From: Zarea fungicola
Taxonomy: Eukaryota > Ascomycota > Sordariomycetes > Hypocreales > Cordycipitaceae
DNA: 64,000 nucleotides
Assembly (NCBI GenBank): GCA_900169235.1
Contig: FWCC01000152.1
Span: 1-64,000 of the forward strand
Direction: 5' to 3'
Shown: piece after piece, positions 47,768 to 58,423 of the stretch
Numbering within the stretch: position 1 is the stretch's first letter
How the letters are laid out: each line of letters opens with the position of its first letter
Notes under the pieces: generated by a model
Told to the model about the DNA's origin: nothing
Database searches by the model: none
The model's input: the letters and a program-made list of their open reading frames with translations, nothing else
Made by a program: the position numbers and the translations under genes

Positions 47768-48390
47768 TAGCGGTTGTCCATTGAGGGTTATTATGCCATT
47801 TACGTGACACGAGATGGCTAGAGCGTATCGGCCGGTACTATGAGTTTACTTTGTTTTTGGCTTTTCTTAAGACTACGGAGGAATTTGGGTTAGATTGAGA
47901 AACATAAACAATTTTGCTTTTTACATCATTTCTGCTTTGAGATTGAGAGGAGAAATTCAGATATCATACAAGTTCGACAATGAATGACATGGATGTCACA
48001 TTGCCTACAACAAGGCCTGACATAGAACTACAGCAGGTAGCAAAACACAGAATGAGCTATTTAGGCTTAATCATATCCTAACATGTAACCTGTCCTTATT
48101 TGTTCGCTTTGAGCATTTTGCCTCTGTCCTTCTTGTTGAAGCTTTCAATGTAGGGTAAATGCATCACGTGTTCACGCGCACGAGTCGCGGAGTGCGACGC
48201 GCATTTTAGCCTGAAGCAATCAATCCACACAGGCTAGATCAGATGACGACATACAAAGGACTGGTATTTCACCCCTGTTTTTTGTTTTATGAACCGTTGG
48301 GGTTCGTCAAACCCTCCAATAACACCTCGTCCAATTTGAATTTCAATTCTGGATAGTTGCGTATTACTTTTCACTCTTTGCAGCTTTAAA
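47768..48390. promoter_or_regulatory. Intergenic and promoter of the DUF2461 gene
   Basis: A CACGTG lies at 48165-48170, and two ACGCGCA strings at 48174-48180 and 48197-48203, about 190-220 bases before the start codon. ACGCG is the core of MBF cell-cycle boxes in fungi, so G1/S control is possible but unproven. No other feature is seen. Confidence 0.35.
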
Positions 48391-48693
48391 ATGCCTGTTC
48401 GAAAGCGTGCAGCCGATGAAGTGACAGAGGCGGCGGAGCCGGCTACTAGTACTAGCTCACGTCGCCGGTCCGGTCGCCTCTCCAGCACGATGTCAAAGAA
48501 GAGCTCCTACTGGGAGGGCGATGATTCTGAAAGCGAAAACAAAAATGAAGGTGATGAAGATGAGAAGCCATTGAAAAAGAAGGCAAGGGTGTCCAATGGG
48601 AAGCGCGCAAGCACCACGAAAAGAAAAGCGCAAGAGAGTGATGAGGATGAGTATACTGTCGAGGCGCAGTTGGTTGATGAAGCGGGAGATGAT

Positions 48694-48724
<31 letters not shown>

Positions 48725-50060
48725 CTGATGAAGAGGAAGAAGAAAAAGAGAGAGACAAAGGCAAAGGAAAAGTAGGGGGAAAGGCAAAAGGACCTGGCCA
48801 ATGGAAGAAACACAAACAAGAAGCAGATGATGATGATGAGGACAAGCCACTTAAAGTGGAAATTTTACCTCTTGAAAGCATGAGGCCTGAGGGCCCTATT
48901 GCGTATGAGGATTTCAAGTTGCACAAGAACACGATGCTATTCCTCGCAGACCTCAAGGCGAACAACAAGCGTACATGGCTAAAATGTGAGTACCCTCCGC
49001 TTAAGAGAATACGTGCGTCAAAATGTGTCTTTCTGGGGTGGCTGACATGGTATTTCTTTCCCTGGTAGCGAATGATGGAGAATTCAGAAGGGCGTTCAAA
49101 GACTGGCAGACTTTTGTCGATCAGGCTTCACAGACAGTGAGCGAAGCCGATGAGACTGTCCCGGAACTGCCCTCCAAGGATATCATCTTTCGTATATACC
49201 GCGACACACGATTCAGCAAAGATCCGACGCCATACAAGGTACGCATTTGCTCCGGCCCCTGGCTCCGGCCTAAGTCCTCCAACTACTTTCGCAAATACAG
49301 CAAAATAAAAGAGTTCAAATAATGACATGTATGCCAAAAAACAGCCCCATTTCTCCGCCGCCTGGTCGCGGACCGGTCGAAAAGGCCCTTATGCTTGTTA
49401 CTACCTCCACTGCGAACCTGGCGGCAACTCCTTTTTCGGTGGTGGGCTGTGGTATCCTGAGGCGCCGCATGTGCAGAAGCTTCGCCGCAGTATCGACAGA
49501 CACCCGGAGCGCTGGCGGGAGGTGTTTGAGGACGCCGACTTTCGACGCGTGTTTTTTCCGCAGGTCAAGGCGGGCGCTGGCGTGGAGGCGGTCATCAAGG
49601 CGTTTGTGGGCAAGAATCAAGTAAATGCGTTGAAGAAGAAGCCAATGGTACGTGAAAAAGACGCTTTCCCTGAAAGCAGGTGAAAGAGGAATGAAAAAGA
49701 GGCAGAGGAGGAAGAGAATTGAATAGCAGAAGGGGTTTCAGTAATACTGACACACGGACAGGGCTACGATGCTACACATCGAGATATTGAGCTGCTCAAG
49801 CTCAAGAACTATACAGTTGCCGTTCCTCTTGATGAAACGATCCTGACAAAGGATGATGCACAGGCAAAAATTGGCGAGTATATACGTGCCATGGAGAAAT
49901 TTGTAAATCCTTCCTGCTCAGTTACTCCTTATGACAATTGGACTAACCCACCGAACCCACGTAGATTACCTTTATCAACAGCGTCGTCATGCCTGATCCT
50001 GGTGACGAAAGCGATAGCGACGACGAGGATGACGAGCATGAAGAGCAAAACGACGACTGA
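48391..50060 (+). CDS. DUF2461 family protein with acidic nuclear-like N-terminal region
   Basis: Five exons, 48391-48985, 49069-49238, 49345-49647, 49762-49902 and 49965-50060, give 434 residues. The first 165 residues are low-complexity: a basic RRRSGRLSS segment, KKKARVSNGKR, and an aspartate run of 12 (48688-48723) followed by Glu/Lys. The DUF2461 domain then runs from FKLHKNTMLFLADLKANNKR through TWLKSNDGEFRRAFKDW, IFRIYRDTRFSKDPTPYK and PHFSAAWSRTGRKGPYACYY to GYDATHRDIELLKLKNYTVA. Each of these blocks spans or meets a splice junction, which supports the exon model. The tail is acidic (DESDSDDEDDEHEEQNDD). DUF2461 has no established biochemical role. The charged tails suggest a nuclear location; that is inference. 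Confidence 0.88.
48688..48723 (+). repeat. GAY codon run encoding 12 aspartates
   Basis: Twelve consecutive GAT/GAC codons in the first exon of the DUF2461 gene. The mix of GAT and GAC shows it is not a pure trinucleotide slippage product, so selection for acidity is likely. Confidence 0.85.
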
Positions 50061-50230
50061 AGAAACTATCGCCCCCCCCGTTATCATGTGAGCCAAATGA
50101 GTCTGGATTATTACATCCAATGCCACGCACTGTATTTTAGCTATATACATTTGAATGGATAATTACACTACATCAGCGTCGCAAAGAATAATCTCATCGT
50201 CCTCATAACTCGGTGATTTCGGCCGGTATT

Positions 50231-52265
50231 CTACGCACAGCCGCAGGTGTTGAACAGAGCAACACTGGGGTCGTGATCGCTGACCTGGCTATCAAAGTCT
50301 TGCCAGGTGTTGAGGTGGAGGTGCTCAAACTTGGCACCCTTGCGCAGCGCATTGCTGGCATACATGTGGTCGAGCGTCTGGCAGTTCATGTCAAAGAGGT
50401 AGGTGTAGCGCTCCTCAACAGGCGTGTTGACCATGTCGTCCATGTTGACGAGGCCTGACTTTTCAGCAAACACACGCATGGGCTGGACCTGAGCAAACTC
50501 ATTAAAGTCGCCGGCCGAGATGACGCGCGCCTTGGGGTCCTTGGCAAGGATTTGAGCGATGAAGGCCTAGGCGAAAACCCCCCCCCCCCGAATTAGCTTC
50601 TTCTTTCGTGCAGTTTTTTATATATATTTTTTTATCTATAACTTACAGCAGCAACTTCGTTCTGCTCAGTGCGCTTCTCAACGCCCTTGTTCACGGGAGG
50701 ACGCTGGTCACCGTGGAGAGTCGACGAACCGCCCTTGCTGCCCATGTGGACATTGACGGTGAAGAAGACCTTGCCGCCGCGCTTCGCCTTCCACTGCGCA
50801 GCGAGGGGCTTGCGGCTGTTGTCGTAGGCCGGGTTGGTAGGGTCGATGCGGCCCGGATTGTACTTGAGCTCCGGCCCGTCGAGGACCTCGTTGGCGTCCA
50901 GGCTGCCGCCCTGGTTGGGCTTGTACAGCTCGATGACGTCGGGGCGGAACAGGTAGGCTTGACGAATGTTGCCGCCAGGCTGGCCGCCATCCTGGTTGTT
51001 GACGGGCTCAACCTCGGCAAAGTCGTATCGGACTCCGGATGCCTGCTCAATGGCGCCCGTGAGGGTGGCGAGGGTTACGTTGGCCGAAGTCACGCCGTCA
51101 TTGGCGGGCCCAGAGTTGTCCTGGATCTCTTGGATGAAGATGAGATCGGGGTGGCGGAGCTTGTGGACAATTTGGTCAACAATGCGAGGAAGATGGGCAG
51201 AGTCAGGTGCCAAGTTCTCCGAATTGTAGGAAGCGACGGTCACACCTCTGCAGTTGCCGGTGCCGTTGAAGGCGACGGGAGGGTATTCGAACGTAGCCTT
51301 GGTGACAGGGGCCACAGCAGTCAGAGGGAGAATGCGGTAGAAGCCAAAATCGTTGTAAATGACACCGGTAATGTCGCCGAGATAGTCGCCGAGTTTGGTA
51401 TCGGATGGGTTCTTGGAACCGTCAAGAGGAGTACCCACGGTGATGGTCTCTGGGTTGGCATCTATATATAAATTTAGCATTGCGGACTTCTCGAGAAGAT
51501 GCCTCTTAATTCTCACCTCCCTGGAGCATAGTGATGCCGCCATGGGCGTTGACACCCGTCGACTTCCATGCGCCGCGGACCCAGACATCGCCGAACTTGT
51601 TGGGCCGGCTGGTCTGATAGGCACCCTTGATGGTGACGAGCTGACCGACCAGGCTCTGCCAAAAGTCCAAGCCGTACTTGGTGGGCTCAAGAGTAGGGTT
51701 GGACGTGGAAATGAGGTTGACGGCATTGGGCACGCCAAAGATACCTCCGACATCAAGGCTGGTGTAGTCTTGCGTCGGCGGCGACAGGGTGTCGACAGCA
51801 ACGACAAGAGGCTTGACAGCGTTGCCGCTGGATCGGACGACAACGTTGGCAGGCTTGCTGAGCTCTGTTAGTTGGATGTAGTTTTTGTTGGACCTATTTT
51901 TTCTCAATTAGTGCCTACTCTATAAAACGATGTTTCGGTAATGCGATTTCGTGTAATTCTCACCTGTACATCTCAACATGGCCGTCGAGTGAAATGACAT
52001 CGCCGGCCTTGACCTTGGTGAGGATGGTCTTGCCAAACACGTAGAGACCTTCCGAGGTGGCCGGATCGTTGTCGGCCTCGAGCGAGCGAATCCAGACACC
52101 GTTAGGGCCGGCGGCCGTGACAAGGCCAGTGACATTAGAGACGTTTTGGCCATCCAATGGCGAGACAAACTTGTTGCCATTGATCTGGGCAATTGTGACA
52201 GCAGCAACGGATGTGGCAGCAGTCAGCGCCGCGCCAACGAGGTGGCCAAGGGTCAATGTCTTCAT
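50231..52265 (-). CDS. Secreted endonuclease/exonuclease/phosphatase-family nuclease (ExeM/NucH-like)
   Basis: Four exons on the minus strand, 52265-51964, 51893-51517, 51461-50647 and 50566-50231, give 609 residues. A signal peptide (MKTLTLGHLVGAALTAATSV) comes first. Residues about 25-215 form an OB-fold region like that of extracellular YhcR/ExeM nucleases (GQNVSNVTGLVTAAGPNGVW, VKAGDVISLDGHVEMY). From about 300 the EEP nuclease domain carries VTVASYNSENLAPD, the metal-binding glutamate in LIFIQEIQDNSG, GDFNEFAQ and the catalytic VSDHDPS at 594-597. It should cleave DNA or RNA outside the cell for nutrient (phosphate) gain or to clear extracellular DNA. No cell-wall anchor is seen. The last intron contains a 12-base G run shortly before its acceptor. 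Confidence 0.9.
50578..50589 (-). repeat. G12 homopolymer in an intron
   Basis: Twelve consecutive C on the plus strand, which is G on the coding strand, lie 12 bases upstream of the acceptor at the end of the last intron of the nuclease gene, where a pyrimidine tract would be expected. Confidence 0.85.
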
Positions 52266-54474
52266 TGCGACGTCAATTCGGAGTGTCCTAGCTATGGGGT
52301 TCGTGCCGAATGCAAAGAGGGCTGGGGGACGTGGTTGTGCGCCCTGCCAGCTATTTGTACTAGCTAGTGCCAGGACTCCCTCTCTGGTCACCGAAGGTTC
52401 AAAAAGTACCAGTCAACCCATATTCAGGTTTGGCTAGCATGTGTAGCTTAAAGCTAGGTCATCGGTGAATGCAAGTAGGGCCCCTCTTGGATTTCTTGGC
52501 TATGCATTTCATGGCGTTTTTGGCGGGGGACGGACCAGAAACGTGGGCTTGGCACTCTGTCGAGACTTTGAGGTCAGGACGTTGGCTAAAGGATTTGGAA
52601 AGATGTGATGCTATTCTTAATTAGGCATAATTTCCGTCATGCCCCTCGCTAAACTCCAACAGGTGAAAGAGGTGGCTATAGCTCAGCTTACAACGGTTAA
52701 TATTAACTACAAGAGAAAAGTTACTCAGCCTACTGATAGTGTCAGCGTAGCAACCTCAACAATGGCGCAAGAAACAGCGGAAACAACAAGGGCGAAACAA
52801 CAGCAACAGCAAGAACAATTGCAGCAGTGATTGACTGCGAGGAGGATACGATGGGTGTGCGAGGTACTCACTTGGCTCCGGGTGTTTGGGAGATTATAGA
52901 TCTAATTGGCTGAACATAGGTCTCTCTTTAACTACGTTTAGCCGCTTATTTTCCCGAATCCGGTTGCCAAAATTCCGGCGACTTGGCCAGAGCATGAGCA
53001 TTGTTTCGAATGCAAAGACTATTTGATATTGTTTCTTTTTGATGTTTGTATTCCACTTCCAATTTATAATGAAAGATAGCCGTTACGTTGATATAACTTT
53101 GTCCCCTTTGTGTACCGTACCAACTTGTTCCTGACGATCAGTTTGCTCCGTGGTAAAGATCGGTGGACTCCGACACGAGAAACACCAAAACGGAAGGAGC
53201 CAAGGACTGAAAGCCAGTGTGGCGTCGACATGCTTATTTTTGTGGCGACCTATAGCGGCGTACAGCGGCCCTCCCGCCAAAGAACCCGCTGGGAGGCGCT
53301 CCTGGACCCGCCAATAGCGTGCAAAAGTCCTAGAAAGCTACAGGCTATGCCACTGACAGTCTCGCCGCTGTAGCCACTATCTGTCCGCTAAGATGCTCTG
53401 ATGCTTCACGTGTTTGGTTGTCTCTCAAGCAGTGGCTTTATTAATTTATTGGGGCTGAGCTTCTGTAAGTAGCTTCTAGTTGCGGTTAGTTGGACTTGCA
53501 ATTCAACCCCCGCGAATCAAGGGCTCGGGTTGCTAGTTAATCTCCAAAGGTTGATGTTTATTGTCACTTCCGGTAGATGGATGCTGACGCGAAATAAATT
53601 AACTTCGATAAAAACAGACTGAATGATCTATTCTATCACTGGCTCTCATGGCTGCTTATTAAACCCACCAATAACGTTGCTGTATACCAGGAGGAGCAAT
53701 AGCACACGTGCTTATGAGACAGAGTACCATAGCCATGACACCTACTCATAACGTTGCATCTTGTCAACAAGCTCAGCGCTGCTATGCCTTCAATATATAT
53801 AACTATCTGAGATATGTGCAACCGGCCAATTCGTGGCTGTCCGGCTGTGCCAGCCTCCCGCAAGCCCCGATAGTGTTCAGCTGCCTACACAGCCAATCAT
53901 TGTCGAACGACCTCCGCAGACGTGCATACTCAATAGGTACCCAGCTGTTCTGCCGACAAGAGGCACGACGGCCCGCGAAAATTACAGAGATTTAATATTA
54001 AACTGCCGTCCGCTCTCGCCGATCCGCCATTTACAGCTTTCCCGTACGCAATTCATGCCCAAATCGGGCGTTGCCGTCTCGTACGATACGCCCGAGATAC
54101 TTGCTTTGCATGACATAGATGCAGCGTCAGTGATAAATAATATTGCTGAAGGACCATCTAAAATAAAAGAATTCACAGAGAAATCGCACAAGTCACAAAA
54201 TAAAGGGTATAAACATTATATTGCCCTCCATATTCGTACCCACACTGCCTTGCGCTTCCGCTGTGCCGTCCGAGACACGGCTTCCTGCAGGCATGCATTG
54301 TGCCAATATATGGCGTCCTATCTACCGTTATGCCGCATGTATTTAAAGGCAGAAAGTAGCCATGCTTTTCCTTTTCAGTTTCAATTTTCTTCTCGCTAGA
54401 CTTCTTTATCGACTGCGCCGTTATAACAATAGCGTTGCCGCTTCCTTCCCTGCGTCTGTACACCACCAATAGCG
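52266..54474. promoter_or_regulatory. Divergent promoter region, nuclease and NADase genes
   Basis: The two secreted-enzyme genes diverge from this 2.2-kb stretch. TATTTAAA at 54340-54347 is a good TATA box for the NADase gene, about 130 bases before its start. A CAA/CAG-rich frame at 52639-52830 looks accidental. Two longer frames around 53833-54399 show no domain. No further gene is supported. Confidence 0.4.
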
Positions 54475-55431
54475 ATGAAGTTCCTCGCCTCTATCCTCCT
54501 CGCCCTGCCCTGCCTGGCCAGTGCCTCCGCCCTCAACGGCCTACCAGATGCTAGTACAGGGGCAACTGGCGCCGCCAGTGACGAAGCAGCTGATATTAGC
54601 CGCAATGGCTCACCGCTGACATGGCCTGGGTGCGACTGCAAAGGCGTACCTGTTCCTCCCCCAGGCACACCGCGTAACGTGACGGCGCCGTATCTCTGCA
54701 GTGACAGGCGTCTCGGCCCCAAGAGGTTGCCTAGGAGGCTCCCTCTCGGCAGCTTCGTTGCGTCGTATGATCGTCTCGGCGGGTCCAAGACTCCAGCAGA
54801 GTTCCTCCGCCTATGGACCGGTCCGGATGGCAGCTACAAGTACCCCCCGCAGAACGGGTTCCAACTGGACGTGAATGGCAATGCCATCAATGGTAGCTTA
54901 CAGCTCGAGGTTGGCACGCTACTAGACCGCTTTGGAAGTGAATATGGTAAGTTATATTGTTCCAATGAGCGTGGTCTCGCTTGCTCGCCTCTCTTGCACG
55001 CCTTCTACTCCCATATGACGTATTTTTATACACTACACCCACCTCATAAACATGTCTCATAAACATGTCTCATGCCATAATTTATACAATCTCCATATAT
55101 CAAGACCTTGGCTTTTTAACCTAACTTTCTTCGTACAGGCACATACGTCTCCGCCGCCAGCGCGCCCTTCTCTCAGCGTGCTCTCCCTCCCTCCAGCCTT
55201 GACACAGACCCCAACAACCCAAATTTCCCCTATGGCTACCATCTATACAAGGTCGTCCGACCATTCACCGTCGTTGGCGGACCCATCGCCCCTTGGTTCG
55301 GCCAACCCGGGCTCGGCGCACAGTTTTATACCGGCGGTGTTGGTAACATCATGAAGCTTCTCGCCGATGGTCTCATTGTACACGAGGACCCTTCTGTATT
55401 GGTTACCCGCTCCCAGGGGCCTTGCACCTAA
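54475..55431 (+). CDS. Secreted TNT-domain NAD(P) glycohydrolase
   Basis: Two exons, 54475-54946 and 55139-55431, give 254 residues. A signal peptide (MKFLASILLALPCLASASAL) precedes a short Ser/Asp linker and a CDC/LC pair of segments (PGCDCKGV, APYLCSDRR). The TNT fold follows: GSFVASYDRLGG (92-103), PPQNGFQ, LLDRFGSEYGTYVSA across the splice, RALPPSSL (171-178), YHLYKVVRPF and GPIAPWFGQPGLGAQF (205-220), whose glutamine at 219 sits where the family has its catalytic one. Two N-glycosylation sites are at N69 and N139. The family, first known from the mycobacterial necrotizing toxin domain, includes fungal surface NADases that hydrolyse NAD to nicotinamide and ADP-ribose. Both the conserved core and the leader look intact. 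The target (host, competitor or self) is unknown. Confidence 0.87.
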
Positions 55432-55656
55432 AAACGAAAAAAAAACACGACAGCATTTATTAATTCTTTTCTGTATGAAAGGTTAATGGAATTTATACAT
55501 CTTCTTCGCCGAAAAAAGCATTGGCTATTGATTTTTGCTCGGTATAAAGCAATTTAACAATATATAAAGTGGTTTAGTGCTCACGCATGAACGATGATTA
55601 CAGTACAATCGGGCACAAATCCCTTCCAAACTTGATTTTACAAAGACGTTCGATAA
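55432..55656. other. Short convergent intergenic gap
   Basis: Only 225 bases separate the stop codons of the NADase and oxidoreductase genes, which converge here. AT-rich 3' untranslated sequence with possible poly(A) signals; no other feature. Confidence 0.5.
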
Positions 55657-57627
55657 TCAGTAACCAAAGTCTTCCCAGACAGTAGTTTCCCCATCCAGCC
55701 AACCACGCAGCGAGGACAATAATGTTGGTCCCGCGCACAAATAAAACTTACTCCCCTGTCCTCCCCACGTCTTCACATCCCCTTCCTCCATTCTCCTATA
55801 CTGTATATCCCTGACACCGTGCTCCTGCAACTTGTCAATCACATCCTGACCAACGTCTTTATTGGATACAAAAATCGTCGTCCTGGCCGCCAGCAATGGA
55901 ATCCGAGTAAATGTATCTATAGCCAGTGGCAAGTCACTCTTATTCAAACTCCACAAGAGTTCCAATGATACCCCGGCCTCGATCACCGCAGTTGCTTGCG
56001 CCAGCAAGGGTGTGATGCCCACGCCACCGGCCACAAACACGGGCTTCAGCAACACACCATCATGCCCCGTTGTACTCGTGGGCAATCGAAAAGCCGCTTC
56101 GCCACCAAACCCCAACACAGGAATCTCGAGCGGTACGCGCAGCGGCTGGCGCCATAGCAAACCTGTTGCCGGGCCCTTTTTCCGTGCCGTAATTTGCATT
56201 TGCACGTGTGACGACGCCACTTCCCCCCTCGGCGCATTAGAAATGGTAAAGGTGCGCAAATAATCATCATTCAAGCTCTGCGGATCATCATCCGCCATGT
56301 GCGCATAGCCACTATTCAACTCTTCCGAGAAATCCATTGTGACGTGCTGTCCGGCCTGCCACTGCGGCAATTTGCTGCTCCTCGTTGATTCGAGGGCAAA
56401 CGTAAACCGGTTCACCGTCGGCGACAGAACCTCCCTGTTTGTCAGTGTAGCCGTCATGTGTGGTCGCGCGCCGAGCGTAGTCGCATGCGTATCGCGCTCG
56501 GAGAGTAAATGGCGGACGGGAGGGTTATAGGGCGACGGCTCGAGGGCTGTGCCGCGAAAGGGCAGCCCGCGTTTCACGAAGCGGGAGGCGGTTATGGTGA
56601 TTTGGACGGCGAGGGTGGTGTGTGCAATGATGGCAGCGGCATCTGCGCCGACGAGGATGGACGCGGAGCCTGTGACGTAGAGCACGTCGGATGTGTCAAA
56701 GTCTGGGATGACGATGCCGACGAGGGGGTTGATTTTGAGGTTGCCAAGCGTTTGGTATAACCGGTTTCCAGAATCTTGCACATATTCTTATTAGCATCAT
56801 GGTATTTCTTTTTTATATCGCAAAAAAAAAAACAAGGAAAGAATCAGCGTTGAAGGCATTTACAACTTACATTCTGGATAGACGAGTACCACCTCGTTTG
56901 CTTGGTTCTTCACCACTCTCACAAACCCCGGCGCTCCGCCCCGAATATTCGTATCCATGCTCTCCCCGCTTGTGCTCGACACGAAAAACATATCCGCCCT
57001 GTCCAGCAACCCCAGCGCTTCCTCGGGCAGAGTCGTGTTCGTTCTGCCGTCCTCTGCACCCGAACCGGACGATGCAGCCACGACCTCATCAGTATCATCC
57101 CCATACACCCGTGGCGTCAGCCGTTTTTTATTCAGATACTTGGGACAGTTCCCCAGACTCTCCGTCACCAAAAAGGCCATCTGCAACGTCTTGCCCCCCG
57201 TATCCGCCGCCCCGGCCACCATTCTCCCCATGAGCTTCACCCTGTCCCGGCTCTCCAGATCCAGCGCCAGCGCCGACATCATCTTTCCCTGGCCTCCGTT
57301 CGGCTGCACCACACCGCCGTTCGCGGCCGCCTCACGGCCGCCCCAGAGCGCCGCGTAGACGGGATCGTGCGACACGTCGACGGAGCTGCTGAGGCCCAGG
57401 ACGCCCTCGGCAATGGGCTCTGAGAAACCGCGTGAGCCGCCCCAGAGTGTCGTCCACGGCCGTCCCTGCGCGTCCAGCGTGCCCACGGCCGCGAGTGCGG
57501 AGTTGGCTACGCGCATGCCGTACGACCACGGGAGGCCCGGAGATGTCGGGTTCTCGCCCGGTGGCACCTTGAGCATGGACCGCATGGCTGTCTCGCCTTC
57601 GTGAAATGATTCTACTAATGCCGGCAT
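55657..57627 (-). CDS. FMN split barrel-ferredoxin reductase fusion oxidoreductase
   Basis: Two exons on the minus strand, 57627-56871 and 56774-55657, give 624 residues. I prefer the start at 57627 (MPALVESFHEGETAMRSML), which opens as this family normally does; an in-frame ATG at 57744 would add 39 residues. The N-terminal half is a pyridoxamine-phosphate-oxidase-like FMN split barrel, from GLPWSYGMRVANSALAAVGT to the typical YQTLGNLKINPLVGIVIPDF and DVLYVTGSA. The second half is an FAD/NAD(P) reductase: FAD-binding LRTFTISNAP, the nucleotide-binding VFVAGGVGITPLLAQ and the C-terminal FYLCAGPTLLSSLRGWL. There is no 2Fe-2S cysteine cluster at the end. Electrons would pass from NAD(P)H via FAD to FMN and an unknown acceptor. 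Location is probably cytosolic, since no signal is visible. Confidence 0.88.
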
Positions 57628-58423
57628 ATTGAGCTTGATGCGGGCAGCATTCCCGTAATACAGAGCGTCAATGGCAGGTTGAAAGATTTGGTCTGGTTGG
57701 AGTAAGTGCGGAATCAAGGCAAGAATTGACGAGTTTACTCGCATTGGGCGTCTTTGGGCGACTGCGAAAGAAAAGGTTGAAAAGTGTAATTATCAGAGCA
57801 ACGGCGGTCGAGTGCCACACAGTTGCACCTCGACAGGGCTGCCAATGTCGTCGCAAAAGAGCTTATGGAATTAGTGATAGTAAAATTCGCTGACTGTTAC
57901 TAGCCGCGGACTCAAATCGAAATGCCGTAGAACATCTCTCTGCATAGAAATATAATCAACTAGATATTTAATTTACTAGTCGATCGAGGCGAGAGGCCGC
58001 GAGACTCTGGTTACAAATCAAGCTGTCAGCTAGCTAGCAGCCTGACTACTAATTGTCTGCCAGCCCCGCCATCGCGACACCACGCTCCTAATTAGGCTGG
58101 TGCATGTGGAATCAAGGTAGGCATGCCAAGTCACGAATGGCCTCAATTAGTTACTCGGACCCAGAAAATAGATCTGTTAACATGAGTCGCAGGAATAAGA
58201 GTTTTTTAAAGACATAAATTGTAAGTTTGGTAAACGTTGACCATCATGCTCAATGAACTATCTCTTCATGCTCGCCGTCCATAAACTCGCTTTCCAAGCC
58301 GAGTGATTGGGGGTATCATAGTGTGCTGAATCTCTGGCTCTTCCTGGCCACTTCATAAATCTCCAAACTTTTTAAAAGTAAATCACGCCGGCTAAAAAAG
58401 ATAAAAGGAAAAGAAGTCCCGTT
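57628..58423. other. Intergenic between oxidoreductase and KCH1-like gene
   Basis: Both neighbours are on the minus strand. The part next to 57628 is the oxidoreductase promoter or leader, and the part next to 58423 is the KCH1-like 3' untranslated region. AT-rich patches are present but no gene is seen. Confidence 0.5.

Noticed and set aside
52639..52830. A short Gln-rich frame
   Set aside because: Caused by a CAA/CAG-rich tract; too short and without neighbours or signals to call a gene.
53833..54399. A 188-codon plus-strand frame upstream of the NADase gene
   Set aside because: It covers the NADase TATA box and leader, has no domain, and ends just before the real start; most likely promoter DNA.
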